This document shows, one piece after another, positions 1 through 12,631 of a stretch of 64,000 bases of DNA. The position numbers and the translations under genes are program-made. The notes below the pieces were generated by a model that did not search any database, was not told where the DNA came from, and saw only the letters and a list, made by a program, of their open reading frames with translations. The stretch comes from Camellia lanceoleosa (taxonomy: Eukaryota; Streptophyta; Magnoliopsida; Ericales; Theaceae), in NCBI GenBank assembly GCA_025200525.1, contig CM045762.1:193228148-193292147 (forward strand). The letters run 5' to 3'. Numbering within the stretch: the stretch's first letter is position 1; each line of letters opens with the position of its first letter.

Positions 1-1712
1 CAAGGAACGAGATGGAGGGAGAGTCGCTTTTTAAAAGTGAAAAGATCTGTTCAATAAAAATGGTATCGCACTGTTAGACTCCGATGCCGGAACAAACCAG
101 CTCACCATCAATGACGATCGCAAGATTCTTCATCACAGATGAAGACCAAAGATGGAGAGCATCACTATTTCTAAAGAAATTTAGATCTAGAAAGAGGGAG
201 AAAATAGAGGAGTTGTGAGAGAAGTAGCACAAGAAGTGGCCTAAACCATTGTTGGAGAAGTAGATGGCCCTGTGCTGTAGCCAGCGTGAAATTTTGCCGA
301 CAACGACTTGGTGGCGGTGGAGGCAATTGAGGCAACAAAATTCTTGGCCCTCGCTTCTCTCTCTCTTTAGAGTCTTTGTTTCTCTCTCTAGACCAATTGA
401 ATAGATATCAGTCTTTCTTCTCTCTCTGTCTCTATATATATATGTGTATGTATATCACAATTTAAACAAATAAAATAAAATTAAACAGATAAGAAAAAAT
501 ATAAGAGCATTTGAAGAAATGGGCCAAAATATTCCCACACGCCATTTTCAACAAATCCTTGTTCTATTCGTGTATGCATAAGAATAGATAATTTGGGCAT
601 TTTGCCAAAACATATCCTTGTAGACATAATGTTTTAGCACGTGGACTTTTAAACAAAAAAGAAAAATTTAAATTTAAATTTATCACCCGAATATCCAATC
701 TTCAAAAAATGTATGTGCAATTTATTTATTTGTTGTACGAGTATAATATGAGCATCCATAGTGAAGTTGTTAACACTTCACTAGTTAGTTAAGCTTGGTT
801 GCTTATGCTTTTTGCTCCAATGAAATAATTAAAGACAAATTTTGGATGAAATGCTAAAAACATTGTCAAACTGTAACAACCCACTTAACATGAAGGATGG
901 AAGAGAGAGAAAGAAAGGAATGGAGTCAGATTATGACAGTACAAAATACCATTCAAATTATTAAAATCATCCAAATCACACTAATCGTGCATTTTTAAAA
1001 GTCTGGTAAGACGGAGCGGTTGTTGGTTTGGATAATCCAACTCATGCATTTAACCAAATCACCTGCCTATTTTATGTAAATTTTCAATCAAGCATAGTTT
1101 AATAAAAATATATTGATATATGTTCAATGATTTCTCAATTGAACCTAATATACTCAACAACTCTCTTATCAGTGAGTTGTTCACAATACCATCAAAATCG
1201 TACCAATTCATACCAAATCGCATATTTTTTTGGATTTTGGTGAATAGATTGACTGGTTGGGCATCCAGACCTTGTGGGTCGGCACAGGTGGTGGTTTGAG
1301 AAAGCAAATCCACCTAATATAACCGTCTCGACCCGCCTACCTTTTCTTTTTTTGTTTTTTTTCTTTCTTTCTTTTAGGATAAATGACAAATACAGGGTTT
1401 GATTAAAATACGAATCGCCTCTTGTAATTTTGAAAATTACATTCTACCTTGAGGTTTCTAATTTTATAACAAATCGCCCATTTTATTACTAAATCATCAA
1501 GTCAATTAACAATTTTTAATGATATTAAAAATATGTTTCAATTAATAATTTATGTAATTTTATTATTATATAGGAAAACAATTATAAATTTTATTTTTTT
1601 AATTAATTCTGTTAAATAAAATTTTTTAATAAAAAAGTATTTATAATTTTTTAAATCACATGTGATAATTTATATTTTAAACAAATCTTGAGGTGTATTA
1701 GTAATTTACCCT

Positions 1713-1743
<31 letters not shown>

Positions 1744-2264
1744 AATATATGCGTACACAGATTCCACGTCCCACCTTAGATAAATTCTCAATTAAACCCT
1801 ATGTATTCAACAGATTGGTAAACAACATTTGTCTCCTCTCTTGCTCCTCTGCCGATCGCAGTCGCCGCCGCTACTACCCTTACCGATCGCCTCCGTGTAT
1901 TCTCTGCTCGCCGATTTGGTACGTGATCCATTTTTCTTTGCTCTCTCTGCTCTGCCTTTCTCTTTGCTCTCTATGTTCTCTCTCTCTGCTCTCTCTTTCT
2001 ATTTGCTTTCTCTGTGGTGATTAATCTGTGAATCTTAGCATACGGATGGATTGTCTCTATTTAGTCAAGTAGAGGAGGGTGAATTGGTTATATCTGTGTG
2101 TGTATTGTGTGCTGTTTTGTTTTCTTGAGAAATAGTGCAGTTGGTTCTCATGGTCTGAAAGTTGTTCAAACCTTGAAAAGGTTATTGTGGACTATGCTTC
2201 TCAGTAGTTCATCTCTGAAAATTCATGAAAGCTTTTGATTTTTTTTTTATCGGCCTTCAATACA
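1..2264. other. Non-coding, AT-rich intergenic DNA
   Basis: I see no gene here. Positions 1-480 contain CT/GA-rich low-complexity DNA with an (AT/GT) run near 430. From about 1376 to 1711 there is an AT-rich stretch whose ends resemble the class of plant MITEs that begin with a GG(A/G)TAAAT-type sequence and end with TTTACCC, but I could not fix both ends or a target duplication. Positions 1780-1925 are CT-rich and could be a 5' leader followed by a GTACGT donor-like site at about 1919, but no downstream coding exon can be attached to it. Confidence 0.5.
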
Positions 2265-2482
2265 ATGATTTTGATTAATTTGTAAATCTGAGAAATTGGT
2301 TTAATGGTGGTTTTGATTAATTCGTAAATCTGAGAAATAGATTTAATGGTAGTTTTGATTAATCTTTGAATCTGAGAAATAGATTTAATGGTGGTTTTGA
2401 TTAATTTGTAAATCTGAGAAATAAATTTAATGGTAGTTTTGATTAATCTGTGAATCTGAGAAATAGATTTAATGGTGGTTTT
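2265..2482. repeat. 42-bp tandem minisatellite, about five copies
   Basis: A unit of about 42 bases, beginning GATTAATTTGTAAATCTGAG and ending with TGGTGGTTTT, repeats about five times with scattered substitutions (TTTG/TTCG/CTTT/CTGT near the start of each unit). It ends close to the left border of the solo LTR. No coding potential is seen. Confidence 0.8.
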
Positions 2483-2525
2483 GATTTTGATTTTTTTTTT
2501 TTGATCGGCCTTGCGGGTCAGTTAG

Positions 2526-5017
2526 TGTCGCAACCCAAACCCACCCCTATAAGTTTGGCGTCTTAACCGGCCAGTAATCTGAGATTACCAAAGGTCTTCC
2601 TATACAATCATAAATAATCGGGGCTAACAAAAGCAATATACAAAAACATTAATAGTCCAATGAGCTGTGCATCTATATGAACAAATATTTACATGCAAAA
2701 ACGTTAATTTACCCACATTCAGTACATAACTTGTAACTTAACATCTTATACATAACATATGCATATAACAGAAGTTTACTTCATGATCAAAAGCTTGACA
2801 ACTGCCTTCTAGGCCTAGCCCCAACGCGGAGGCACTTAAAACAACTTGGTAGGCTTCAGAAGGATAGCTCGGCTAAAGACCTCTTCTAGACTTGACCTCT
2901 AGAACACTCACCTATACATATATGTATATATAGACAGTGAGCTGAACCCCGGTGAATAACATTAAAATAAAGGGATTAGTGAACGAATTCCAAATATATC
3001 ATATTCGTAAAACAAATCATGACACAATCATTCATATTAGTCTCATATCAGAACATAACATAATGGTACATCTCACAGAACACATTACATATCACCTTCC
3101 GACTAGAGTAATCGGTTCCGGATATCGATTAAACACATATCACCACAATGAACTGGCTAACGAGATCTCGTATCACATATATGTCATGGACCCGCATTTA
3201 CATGCCGTCTCCCCATGACTTTGGACTATCTATGGATGTCATAATAGATCAAAATAGGACATTCGTTCATGTATCAAAATAACATTTCAGAAACCATAGC
3301 TTATCAGATAACAGTTTAAACATATACCATACAAACATATCTTTACAGAAATGTTACTCACAGTGGGCTTCTAGAACGGTTGGTCAAGCAGTCCTTGACT
3401 CGTGACCTACAATCACAAATATGCATAACACGATACACAATCATCTTAAACATGTTTAGTTCACTTAAGCTTTTAAATATGGATGACTAGAATTAAGAAT
3501 TAATTAGATTATTAATTTCCTTTAACCTCTAATTAAAACATGTTAAGTTCACTAATTACACAATCAAACTTAAATTAGGCTCAATACATATTAAATTACA
3601 ATTATTCAGTCATATTTAAATTATTGAATCAGAAACTCATAAATATGTACATTTTGAAATTTTGACTCCAAATCAAAGCCCAAAACTCTTAAAAACATGT
3701 TGATTAAGACCTTGTTGAAATTCAATATTTAACTTGAAATAAAGATCAAACCTTCAATGTAAACTCAATTTCCACTTAAAATATCAAAATCTAGAATTTA
3801 AGTGTAAAATCATAAAACATGCAAGTTTGAGTTCCAAATTCATCTTCCATGGAACATTTTTTTGAATTCCTTTAAGCCGTGCAAGGAAACATAAAAGTAT
3901 GGACATGAATTTCCAACATGAAACACAATTAAAACTTTAAAACAAAGCCCAAGTGTTCAATTGAAAGATCAAAATTTTAATTAATTTGGAACATTACCAA
4001 ACATGCCTATTTTGAGCTCTAAATTTAAAAATTCATGGAGTTTCCTCCTCCAATGTGAAGAACTATGCAAGAAATCAAATGTATGAACAAGAGTTTCATG
4101 AAATCAAGTCATGCATGTCAAAACCTTGAGCTAAATCCTTCAAATCTAACCATGCATGTCATGTTCTTGCACTAATTCTTACAATTCCTTCTCTTTTATG
4201 TTCATATGAATTCTTAACATCATTAACTTCCCAATTATACATGATTTCTCCTTATTTCAACTTAGGTTCTACAATCTCATGAGTATAACACTTCAATTTC
4301 ATAAAATTAGAGGAGAATTCCTACCTTTAATGGTTGAATTGGTGCAATTTTAACTTGATCTCCCTTGATCTTCTTCTTCCCCTCCCCCCCCCCTCCTTTT
4401 TTTTTTTAAATCTTCTTGAGCTCTCTGGAGCTTTATGTCTATATCTCCAGCATAATGCACTCACTCACTCTCTCTATTGGTTCCTCTTTTCTTGACTATA
4501 TTGATGAATAGGCTTATATTTAGCCACTACTCTACTAGTATACTTAAGTTAGATTAGATTTAGGCGAATTCATCATATTGAATTAAATTATACCAATCAC
4601 ATACTTAATTAAATCAAATTCCCTTAATTTAAATTAATCTTCATCATTTATAATCTTAATGACACTAAATTAAATTATATTAATGTGTATTAAGCTCTAA
4701 TTCCTATTCAATTATTTAATTCCAACGTATTAAAATTAGCGAATCAGATGAAATCAATTTTTGAATTAAACTTCCCGGATAACTCTAAAAATTCCAATTA
4801 ACATATCCTTATACTCAATTTTGATTTCTGAACCCCTTTATGTTGTCAATTTCAGTTTCAAAGCTAAGCTCGCAACGGATAGTTTCTCAATTTAAATAGA
4901 TATTTACAATGAATCAAATTCGATCATTCACAATTAATCACTTGGCACATGTCATAATTAAAATTCAATACATAATTCATCACTTATAATTACGATTAAC
5001 ATTTTGGGGTCGTCACA
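2526..5017 (-). mobile_element. Solo LTR (2.49 kb), probably Ty3/gypsy
   Basis: The segment begins TGTCGCAACCC and ends GGGTCGTCACA, so it has TG...CA ends with short inverted termini. It is flanked by a perfect 5-bp target duplication, GTTAG, at 2521-2525 and 5018-5022. There is no internal retroelement coding sequence, so this is an LTR left after recombination between the two LTRs of a full element. On the minus strand it begins TGTGACGACCCC, a start common among plant Ty3/gypsy LTRs, which is why I place it on that strand; the lineage is an inference. CT-rich DNA near 4330-4450 could belong to the leader/promoter region. Confidence 0.85.
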
Positions 5018-5022
5018 GTTAG

Positions 5023-7275
5023 CTACTATTGCTCAATAAGAAAAAAAATGTCTAATTTGTTAGCTATTGTTTGGGTATAAAAAATGTTTGAGAAATCTTA
5101 ACTATGTGGGCAAAAAATGTTTTGGCTGAAATATTGAGTATTTGAGTTTTCATTTATACTTGCTTATTATAAACTGCCAATCCACCCAAACTGCCAAGTC
5201 AAAACCACCATTATTTGCCAACTAAATCGCCGGTTTTTGATAAACAAATGGCAATTTCTAATGTCAGTTTTGTCAATTCGCCACCCGCCGTGCGGCTTCT
5301 ATTTTACCCCTAAACCATACCGACCCACATCGCGCACTCCCTGACTTATCAGATTCATAGGGAAGAAAGAAGCAGACCTTGCTGTCGCCTCACCTCTCCT
5401 CTTGTCGCCGACTGCCGTCGCCCTAGTTCTCTCTCTCTCTCTTCTCTTAAATCTTTTGAGCAATATATTGCTTATTTACTCTCTCTCTCTCTCTCTCTCC
5501 ATATTTTTGTTTCATCTTCATGAATCATATCAATGTTACCTTCATATTATTTTTTTAAACTTTTTTTTTTCAACCTTTTTATGGTTGTGCACAGATTTTT
5601 ACTCTGTATTTTAATTTGATTCAATCATTTTTTTCAACCCTGCTTCCCAACTTTTTATTTTTTCTTGAGCTTTAGTTTAGCCCAGGTTGAGGGATTTTTT
5701 TTTTTTTTTTTTTTTTTGTTTTTTGGCTGATTGTTTTGCTGGTTTTCTTTGTTCAATGAATTATTTACCTAAAAAAAAAACAAAAGAATGAACATGGCAA
5801 ATTTAATAGATTGTTTGGAACAAATTTATATTCTTCAAGTTGTCGATTATATATTTGATTTCATTTTTGTTGTCAGTATTTTGATTTATGTACTTCCAAA
5901 TCTATGAATAGTTATGTGTAACATTGTGTCATGTGTCTTCCATTTGACACTGTTTCTTTTTAGGGTTCATTGTAAATTTGTATTTTGTAATAGATAATGC
6001 TTTTTCTAATCCACTAATCTGCCCGAACTGCCAAGTCGAAACCGCCATTATTTGTCAATTGCTCCGCCAATTTGTGATGGAAAAATGGTGGTTCCTAACA
6101 CCAAATCCTGTAGGTGGGATGAGTATGCCTTTAGTAGAAGAGAGATTGGGAATAAGGGGGGGGAAAAAAGGGAGGAGGTTAATGACGTATGATTTTTTTT
6201 TCTTTTTACTTTTATTCTTAATACATGCTTTAATATCTTTATTGTAACACTCCACATACTTACTAAACTAATAAACACAAAATTAGATCTCGTTTTTTCA
6301 CTTTTTATCATATAGAATATATTAACACACAGAAAACATGTCTAACAAGATTTCAATTGTTTGTTGTTGTTTAGTAATTTCGTTTGGCCTCATTGGTGCA
6401 ACTTGTAATAAAGCTAAAAGTTGACAATAAAAAAATAGAAGTTAAAAACACCATTTTTTAAATTTCAGATAATCAGTTTATTTAAGTTGTGTTTGTTTAT
6501 TAAATTGTAAATAAAAGTTGTATTAAACAGTTTGACATATACTCTCAAAATAAAATAAGCTCTAAGAAACTTATATAAATTGCACTAAACAGTTTCATTA
6601 AAGTCTACGAAATCGTGAGTTTCTACCCTCATCCTTCTCTGTCCTTGGTACCCCGTCCAAGCCCTTCCCTAAAGAGAAGTAAGAGAGGACTCTACCTTGG
6701 GCCCACAATTTCTGAGGAAAAATAGGCCTCCAAATAGCAATACTACAAATCAAGAAATTTTACCCCGAATCATCAATCGAGGGCTCAGATTCATTTCCAT
6801 ATAAACTTTACACTTGTACCAATTCAATCTTTGCCACACAACACCACCCAAAAAAAACTGGGCAGTTATATTTGGGAGAGTAGGTTATCTCCCCCCAAAT
6901 TCTTTTTTTCCACTATAATGTTAAATGCATTGGGTACATCGTGGGTATACAGGAGTATCGTATGGGATAGGTATGCTGGGGAAAAAATTGCATTATTCGA
7001 AAAGTATAGTCATCTTCGAAAACCTTCACGTAATTTGTAACTAACCATTGTCCTTTACTCATGAATTTGCCCTCTATTGCTTCCTGTTATATACAATCAA
7101 AATTACATAAAATAAAATAAAACTAATACTTTTATAAGAAGACTAAAAAGAAAGAAACAATTAGATATTAGGGTTCATAAGTTGGTGTATTTATTTCATT
7201 ATTACTTTCATAATCTTGACGTTTTTGTATTTGTTATTTGATTAGTTGATTTTCACACAGACATATATATATATA
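5023..7275. other. Intergenic DNA with a degenerate short direct repeat
   Basis: No gene is supported. A stretch of about 100 bases around 5170-5290 (containing AACTGCCAAGTC and CCACCATTATTTG) is repeated in diverged form around 6005-6110. The DNA between them (5340-5480) is CT-rich and leader-like. Several poly-T runs (for example 5690-5720) are present. The repeated pieces could be the subterminal regions of an old transposon, but I cannot define its ends. Confidence 0.4.
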
Positions 7276-7283
7276 GTTATTCT

Positions 7284-7450
7284 CTAGGAAGCACTGACAT
7301 GTCTGGCAAGCCCATGTATCAGTGTCGGACACTGACACCCGTCGGACACGCAGTGGACATGTGTCCAACACTCAGTCCGGAGTGTCCTCTTTTTTTTGTT
7401 TTTGTCTTTTCATCTCAAACATGTCCCGGACACGTTCAAGACCCTAGCCC

Positions 7451-7491
<41 letters not shown>

Positions 7492-8572
7492 CCCTAAAAT
7501 CAAAGATTTGTTCAGGTGACATGTTTGAGACCCATCGAGAACTATTCAAAGTTGTAGCTGCAAGAGAGATAAGAAATGGAAGACGAACAAGCTAGATGAG
7601 AGAGGGAAGACGAACAAGCTTTCCATCTGCGATGAGCGAGAGAAAGCTTCCTACTTCTGCAATAATTTTTTGATTTCCCTCTTTTTTTTGTTTGTATTCC
7701 TAGAAAAGAAAAGGGTGTACAACTTTCCACCTTCTAAGCTAATAAAGGTTCACCTGGAAGTTAAATGGTCAAACAACTGGCTTCCACCTACTAGTCAAAT
7801 GGTTAAAATAAAGTATTTACACTACAGAAAATGACACTTTTGGCGACTAAATTTGGCGACCAAACAATTTTTAGTCGCCAAAAGTGGTGGAATTAGCTAC
7901 CAAATATTTTATTAGTCCGCAAAAATAAAAAGATTTAGCTACTAAAGTTTTATAGTCGGTGTATATTGCTTATCGGCGACTAACATAAATTTGGTCGCTA
8001 ATAATGACACAGTTGGCTACTAAATTATTATTTAGTCGCTAATTGTTGAACAATTGCCGACGAAAACAATTTTTGGTTGCCAAATGATATAGCTGTTAAA
8101 TTTTTTAATGGAGAAATATAGCTTATTGGTGACCAAACAATATTTTAGTTGCCAATAGGATATATTTTAGGCTATTAAATTGTTTTTTAGTCGGTGTCTT
8201 ATACCTTTTGCCGACAAAATAATCTTTAGTCGCCAATTGTCATTAGATGATATTCAAAACCTTTTAGCCACCACACTAGTTTGGTTGCCAATGATTCAGT
8301 TTTGGTGACCAACAAAAACATTAGTCGCTAAAGCTCTAAATGTTTAGATTTATTTTCGCGCCTATCGCACACATTTTGCCTCTCTTTGTATACACAGCCA
8401 CAGAACATCTCTTGCTTTGTCATTCCGCCGTACAAATCACCAGCAAACTCACGACCTTGCAACCTCAAAGACCATCGTTCCCGTGACAATCCGAATCACC
8501 ACAACCCACCGCTAACAGGTTTGCTCCCTTTTGCTCTCTTGCTCTGTCGCTCTCTGTCTCGATCTCACTCTA

Positions 8573-8605
<33 letters not shown>

Positions 8606-10385
8606 ACCCCTTCTATTTCCCCGACTGTGAACTTTGCTCTAGGGTTTTTATTCTACCCATTCCGGTTAATTTTTTCTTAATTTTTGAAATGGGTTTGTTT
8701 GAAGTGGTTTCATTACTAGAGTTTTATGGGTTTCATGTTGTAAATGGGTTTGATTTTAGGGTTTGATACCTTTCCCCCTATTTTTCCTTTCTCTCTCATT
8801 AGTTTCAAAGCCCTAATCTATTGATTGTCTATCTAATCTCATGTATTCTGATTATTTTCATTGAAATTTTCTCTCTCATGTATTCTACTCATCATTATTT
8901 ATGTAAATCTGTGTATGAAATTTACATACACAGATTATCTGATCTGTGTATGTATTCTGAGATTGAGATTATCTGTGTATGGATTTTGAGATTGAGTTTA
9001 CATTTAAACTAAAGATGGGGTTTACAGTTAAACTGTAAACTGAATCTTCAGTTTACAGATTGGGTTTACACTAAGCCTAGCAACACATGAATGAGTTTAC
9101 ATTTAAATGGATTAAACTGAGTGGGTAATCTGTGATTGGGTAATCAGTTTAGATGTAGTGGCGAAGATTCAGTTTAAATATAATTAATATGTATTCTGAG
9201 ATTGGATAATCTAAACTGATACATACACAGATAATCTGTGTGTGTATTCTCATCAGTTTAAATATAATCTCAATCAGATTATCTGTGTATTCTCTGTTTT
9301 ATGTGTTCTCTGTTTCTATGTTCTCTGTGTATTCTCATCAGTTTAAATTTTGTGTTATGAGATGGAGATTATTTGTGTATGTATTCTCATTAGTTTAAAT
9401 ATAATTGATATGTATTCTCATCTGTTTGGTCAATTATTTGCTCATCTCTTGTATCATTATTCTCATAAATTTTGCCAAAAATAGACATTTGGCGACTAAA
9501 AGTTTTGTAACAAAAAAAATAAAAAATAAAAATTGGCGACTAAAAGTTTTGTAGCCAAAAGAAAATCAAACATTTGGCTACTAAAAGATTTTGTAGCTAA
9601 AAACAAAAGCTAAAGAATAAAAACACTTTTGCCGACTAAAAATGTAGTAGCCAAAAATGTGAGACTTTAGGCAACCAAATATTTAGTAGTCAAAATAAGA
9701 ACTACTTGCCGACTAAAACTTTAGCAGCTAAAAATGTGAGACTTTAGGCGATCAAATATTTAGTAGCCAAAAGAAGAATTCTTTGCCGACAAAAACTTTA
9801 GTAGCCAAAAATGTGGGACTTCAGGCGACCAAATATTTAGTAGCCAAAACAAGATCTCTTTGCCGACTAAAATTTTAGTAGCTAAAAATATGGGACTCTA
9901 GGCAACTAAAAGTTTGGTCACCGAAAATGTACTAATTTAATTTTATGTCTAGCTTTTTGGCGACTAAAAAGTTAGTCGGAAATTGAATACATTTGGCGAC
10001 TAAAATCATTTTAGTTGCTAATTACCTTTACTGACAATTCTTCCACGACTGCTTTTGTGACCAAATAATTTAGTCGCTGAAACCTTTTGGCGACTAAAAA
10101 TTAACTTTTGGCGACTAAAGTCGCCAAAAGTGAAAATTCTCGTAGTGTTATATTTTTGCTAAATGTGCATTTTTGGGTGTTTGCAATTGAATGTTTAAAT
10201 TTTTAATTAGTGTTAAATTATTTTTTTTATAACTTTAAATAAGATATTTATATATGTGACAAATATTATATAAATAAATAAATATATTTTTAACGTGTCC
10301 TTAGCATGCCGTGTCCGGCATTTTTTGAAAATTAACGTGCCGGCGTATTTGTGTCGTGTCACGTGTCCATGTTCGTGCAACATAG
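7284..10385. mobile_element. hAT-type non-autonomous element, split by a CACTA insertion
   Basis: The terminal sequences CTAGGAAGCACTGACATG (left) and, on the opposite strand at the right end, CTATGTTGCACGAACATG form an imperfect inverted repeat. They are bounded by a perfect 8-bp duplication, GTTATTCT, at 7276-7283 and 10386-10393. An 8-bp duplication is characteristic of the hAT superfamily. Both ends carry several GTGTCCG/CGGACAC-type motifs in the subterminal region. No transposase is present. Without the nested CACTA element it is about 770 bp long. A (GA)n run lies at 7453-7488. Confidence 0.8.
7820..10147. mobile_element. Non-autonomous CACTA (En/Spm) element, 2.33 kb
   Basis: It begins CACTACAGAAAATGACAC and ends with the inverted counterpart AAAATTCTCGTAGTG, and it is bounded by a 3-bp duplication TTA (7817-7819; 10148-10150), as expected for CACTA elements. 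Roughly the first 520 bp and last 670 bp are dense arrays of subterminal motifs around GGCGACTAAA and its complement TTTAGTCGCC, the probable transposase-binding sites. The middle (8345-9480) has a CT-rich leader-like stretch with (TC)n at 8577-8605 and no transposase, so mobilisation must be in trans. It is inserted inside the hAT element at 7284-10385. Confidence 0.88.
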
Positions 10386-11058
10386 GTTATTCTGTATGTT
10401 TTATACTTGAAATGAAAGATTTGCAAGTGCTTGAATTGAAAGATTTTCATAAAGCATTATAAAAAACTTTTAAAAAATTAAAAATTTATTGATGTATCCT
10501 AGTTGTATCCATATCCCACTTTTTTAAGATTTTGCCATATTGGTGTACCCATAACGGACACGTACCAGTATCTATCCCTGCACCCGTGCTTCATAGATTC
10601 TAACCATTTGTCATTTATAACTAACAAAATAGGAACAATTTAGACAATATAACCACTTTTTGTTGGTGATGTTGGACGGCAGTGGTGGTTATAGACTAGG
10701 GAAGGGAAGGAGTAACAATGGATGGGGAAAATGGATAAAGCGGTGGCAGTGAGTTGGGGAAGAAGAAGGGTGGTGATGGATTACAGTAAGGATAAGGGGT
10801 GATTGTCAATAGTAATGAAGGGAAAAACAGTGATTAAATTGTGTAAATTGCCCATTCTCTATTAGTTATAACTAACAGCTACAAACGGATGGTCATAATT
10901 GATACAATTTTAAAAGTTGAGGGTTTAAATTGAAATAATTAAAATTTTAGGATTTGATTTGTTAACAAGGTAAAACCTGAGTGCTTTTTTTTTTGTTGTA
11001 ATTCCCAAAAAATTATAAATATAAATGTTACCAAATAGGGCACTAGTATTTTATTTTA

Positions 11059-11396
11059 GGGTAAATTACACTCACCTCCTTGAGGTTTGAGGAAAATATA
11101 ATTAGCTCCACACTTTTGATATAATTACAATTGCCTCCCTCAAGGTTTTAATTTACATAACACTTGGGCCTTTTTTCAGCAATAAATCGTTAGTCGTATG
11201 AATGAAAAAATGATGTTATCATACCTTTCCTACTAAAATGTATATTTGTCTTTGTTTGTTTCGAAGTCTACTCATCATTGACATTAGTTTCAATCGCTTT
11301 AACCATACTAAAAGGGAAGTTAGTGTAATTATGGCAAAATTGTAGAGCTAATTGTATTTTCTTTAAACCTCTAAGGGAGGTTAGTGTAATTTACCC
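11059..11396. mobile_element. Mutator-like MITE, 338 bp
   Basis: The ends GGGTAAATTACACTCACCTC and its complement-like GGAGGTTAGTGTAATTTACCC form long inverted repeats of about 50 bp, extending into ATTAGCTC/GAGCTAATTGTATTT. The 9-bp flanks TTTATTTTA (11050-11058) and TTCATTTTA (11397-11405) agree at 8 of 9 positions, which fits a Mutator-superfamily target duplication. There is no coding capacity. Confidence 0.75.
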
Positions 11397-11559
11397 TTCA
11401 TTTTATTAGGTAAAATTGGACAGTAGTTGGAAGTTAAACGAGGCCCATCAAGAGCCCATAAAAAGCCCAAGCACATATTGCTCGCCAAACCATGATATCT
11501 CCGAAAGCCCTATCCAATAAACCCTAGCCATCGTGCTTGAACTCAAAGTGTGCACTGTC

Positions 11560-12128
11560 TAGGGCTGAGTTAAAAAATCGAAAAAATCGCAAAACTACAT
11601 GATCCAGACCAAATCCAGTGGTTTGGTTTGGTTTTCTCAATACATGGTTCGGTCCGTTAGGCGAACCGTATTTTATGATTCAGTCTGTGGTTTTATAGTT
11701 ATGGTTTTGGTATGAAACAAAACCGAACCGCTTAAATATATATATGTATATATATATTGTTATTTATTGTAGACACTTGAATACCTTTTAAGTATCCCAT
11801 ATATATTTATAAGTTGTTAACCCTCTACTCTTGCAAGTGTGCCTTTATATAATTGTAGAACTAGTTTTAAAGAATCATTTAACCAATTCTTGTTTTTAAA
11901 ATGATAGCATATTATTTAATGTATGTTGCGATCATATTGTGAATGATGACAAGTTTTACAAAAATTGTGATTCCAAACTGAACTGAACCGCGTTTTCATG
12001 ATTCGGTTTGGTTTGGTTACAAAATTTTCATAGTTCGGTTTAGTTCAAAAATTTATGGGACTGTAAAAGTAGTGGCTTGGTCTTGGTTTATTTTAAAACC
12101 GAACTAAATCAAACCGTGCTCACCTCTA
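11560..12128. mobile_element. hAT-like MITE immediately upstream of FCF2
   Basis: The ends TAGGGCTGAG and CTCACCTCTA are imperfect inverted repeats. Flanking octamers GCACTGTC (11552-11559) and GCACTATT (12129-12136) match at 6 of 8 positions. The interior holds repeated GGTTTGGTTTGG / AACCGAAC motifs in both orientations, so much of it can fold back. It ends only 88 bp before the FCF2 start codon, so it occupies the position expected for the promoter or 5' leader of that gene. Confidence 0.6.
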
Positions 12129-12216
12129 GCACTATTTGAGCATATACATCACATTACTTGTATATATTGGGAGAAATTATTGTTTCTTGGGTTGTTGGAT
12201 GCTCAAATCAGAAGGA

Positions 12217-12631
12217 ATGGCAGAAGCAGCTAAAAGCAAACCAGTGATTGGTCTTTCATGGGAACCAAAGCTGCCTCCACTTCCATCTGGAACCAAAAAG
12301 GGGGCTGATAAGCCTCCTCGAACTTTGCCTGAAAGTAGTAGTACTAGTGCTGTGGAATATAAATCTAACACAGAGCTCATAGATGGCCTGTTTGTTCCAC
12401 CGAACAACCCTAAAAAATTGAACAAATTACTGAGGAAGCAAGTCAAAGATATTGCTGGGAAGAATTGGTACGTGCGGATCTAACTTTTTTATATTTTTTT
12501 AATTTTTTGTGAATAATTTTTTGAGTTTTTGTGATGTGGGTGGGTTGGTTGGTTGTATATTTATAAATAGGTTTGACATGCCTGCTCAAACCCTCACCCC
12601 TGAGTTGAAGAAAGATCTCCAGCTACTCAAG
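12217..12631 (+). CDS. FCF2: FCF2, rRNA-processing protein, exons 1-2
   Basis: This is the first half of a plant Fcf2 protein, a nucleolar factor of the small-subunit processome that is needed for early cleavages of the 35S pre-rRNA. Exon 1 is 12217-12467 and exon 2 is 12571-12631; intron 1 has a GTACGT donor and an AATAG acceptor. The ATG at 12217 is chosen because the conserved N-terminal segment (PVIGLSWEPKLP) follows it; upstream in-frame codons back to 12136 lie next to a MITE. Residues 50-84 contain the conserved LFVPPNNPKKLNKLLRKQVK segment. Exon 2 encodes the beginning of the Fcf2 domain (FDMPAQTLTPELKKDLQLLK). The donor of intron 2 is AAG|GTGCAG. The remaining exons are 30 kb away at 42882-43419. 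Spliced exons total 615 bases, 204 aa, with no disabling change, so the gene is probably functional. Confidence 0.92.

Noticed and set aside
5402..5614. 70-codon hydrophobic frame with (SL)n
   Set aside because: Translation of a (CT)n microsatellite; not a membrane protein.
7299..7595. 98-codon frame with an RE repeat
   Set aside because: It runs through the hAT terminal region and a (GA)n microsatellite; no homology is recognised.
6930..10602. A larger outer element from similar GGGTACA/TGTACCC sequences at about 6930 and 10545
   Set aside because: The similarity is short and gapped, and no target duplication was found; not reported as a feature.
12177..12446. Minus-strand frame of 89 codons opposite FCF2 exon 1
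   Set aside because: Shadow of the FCF2 reading frame.
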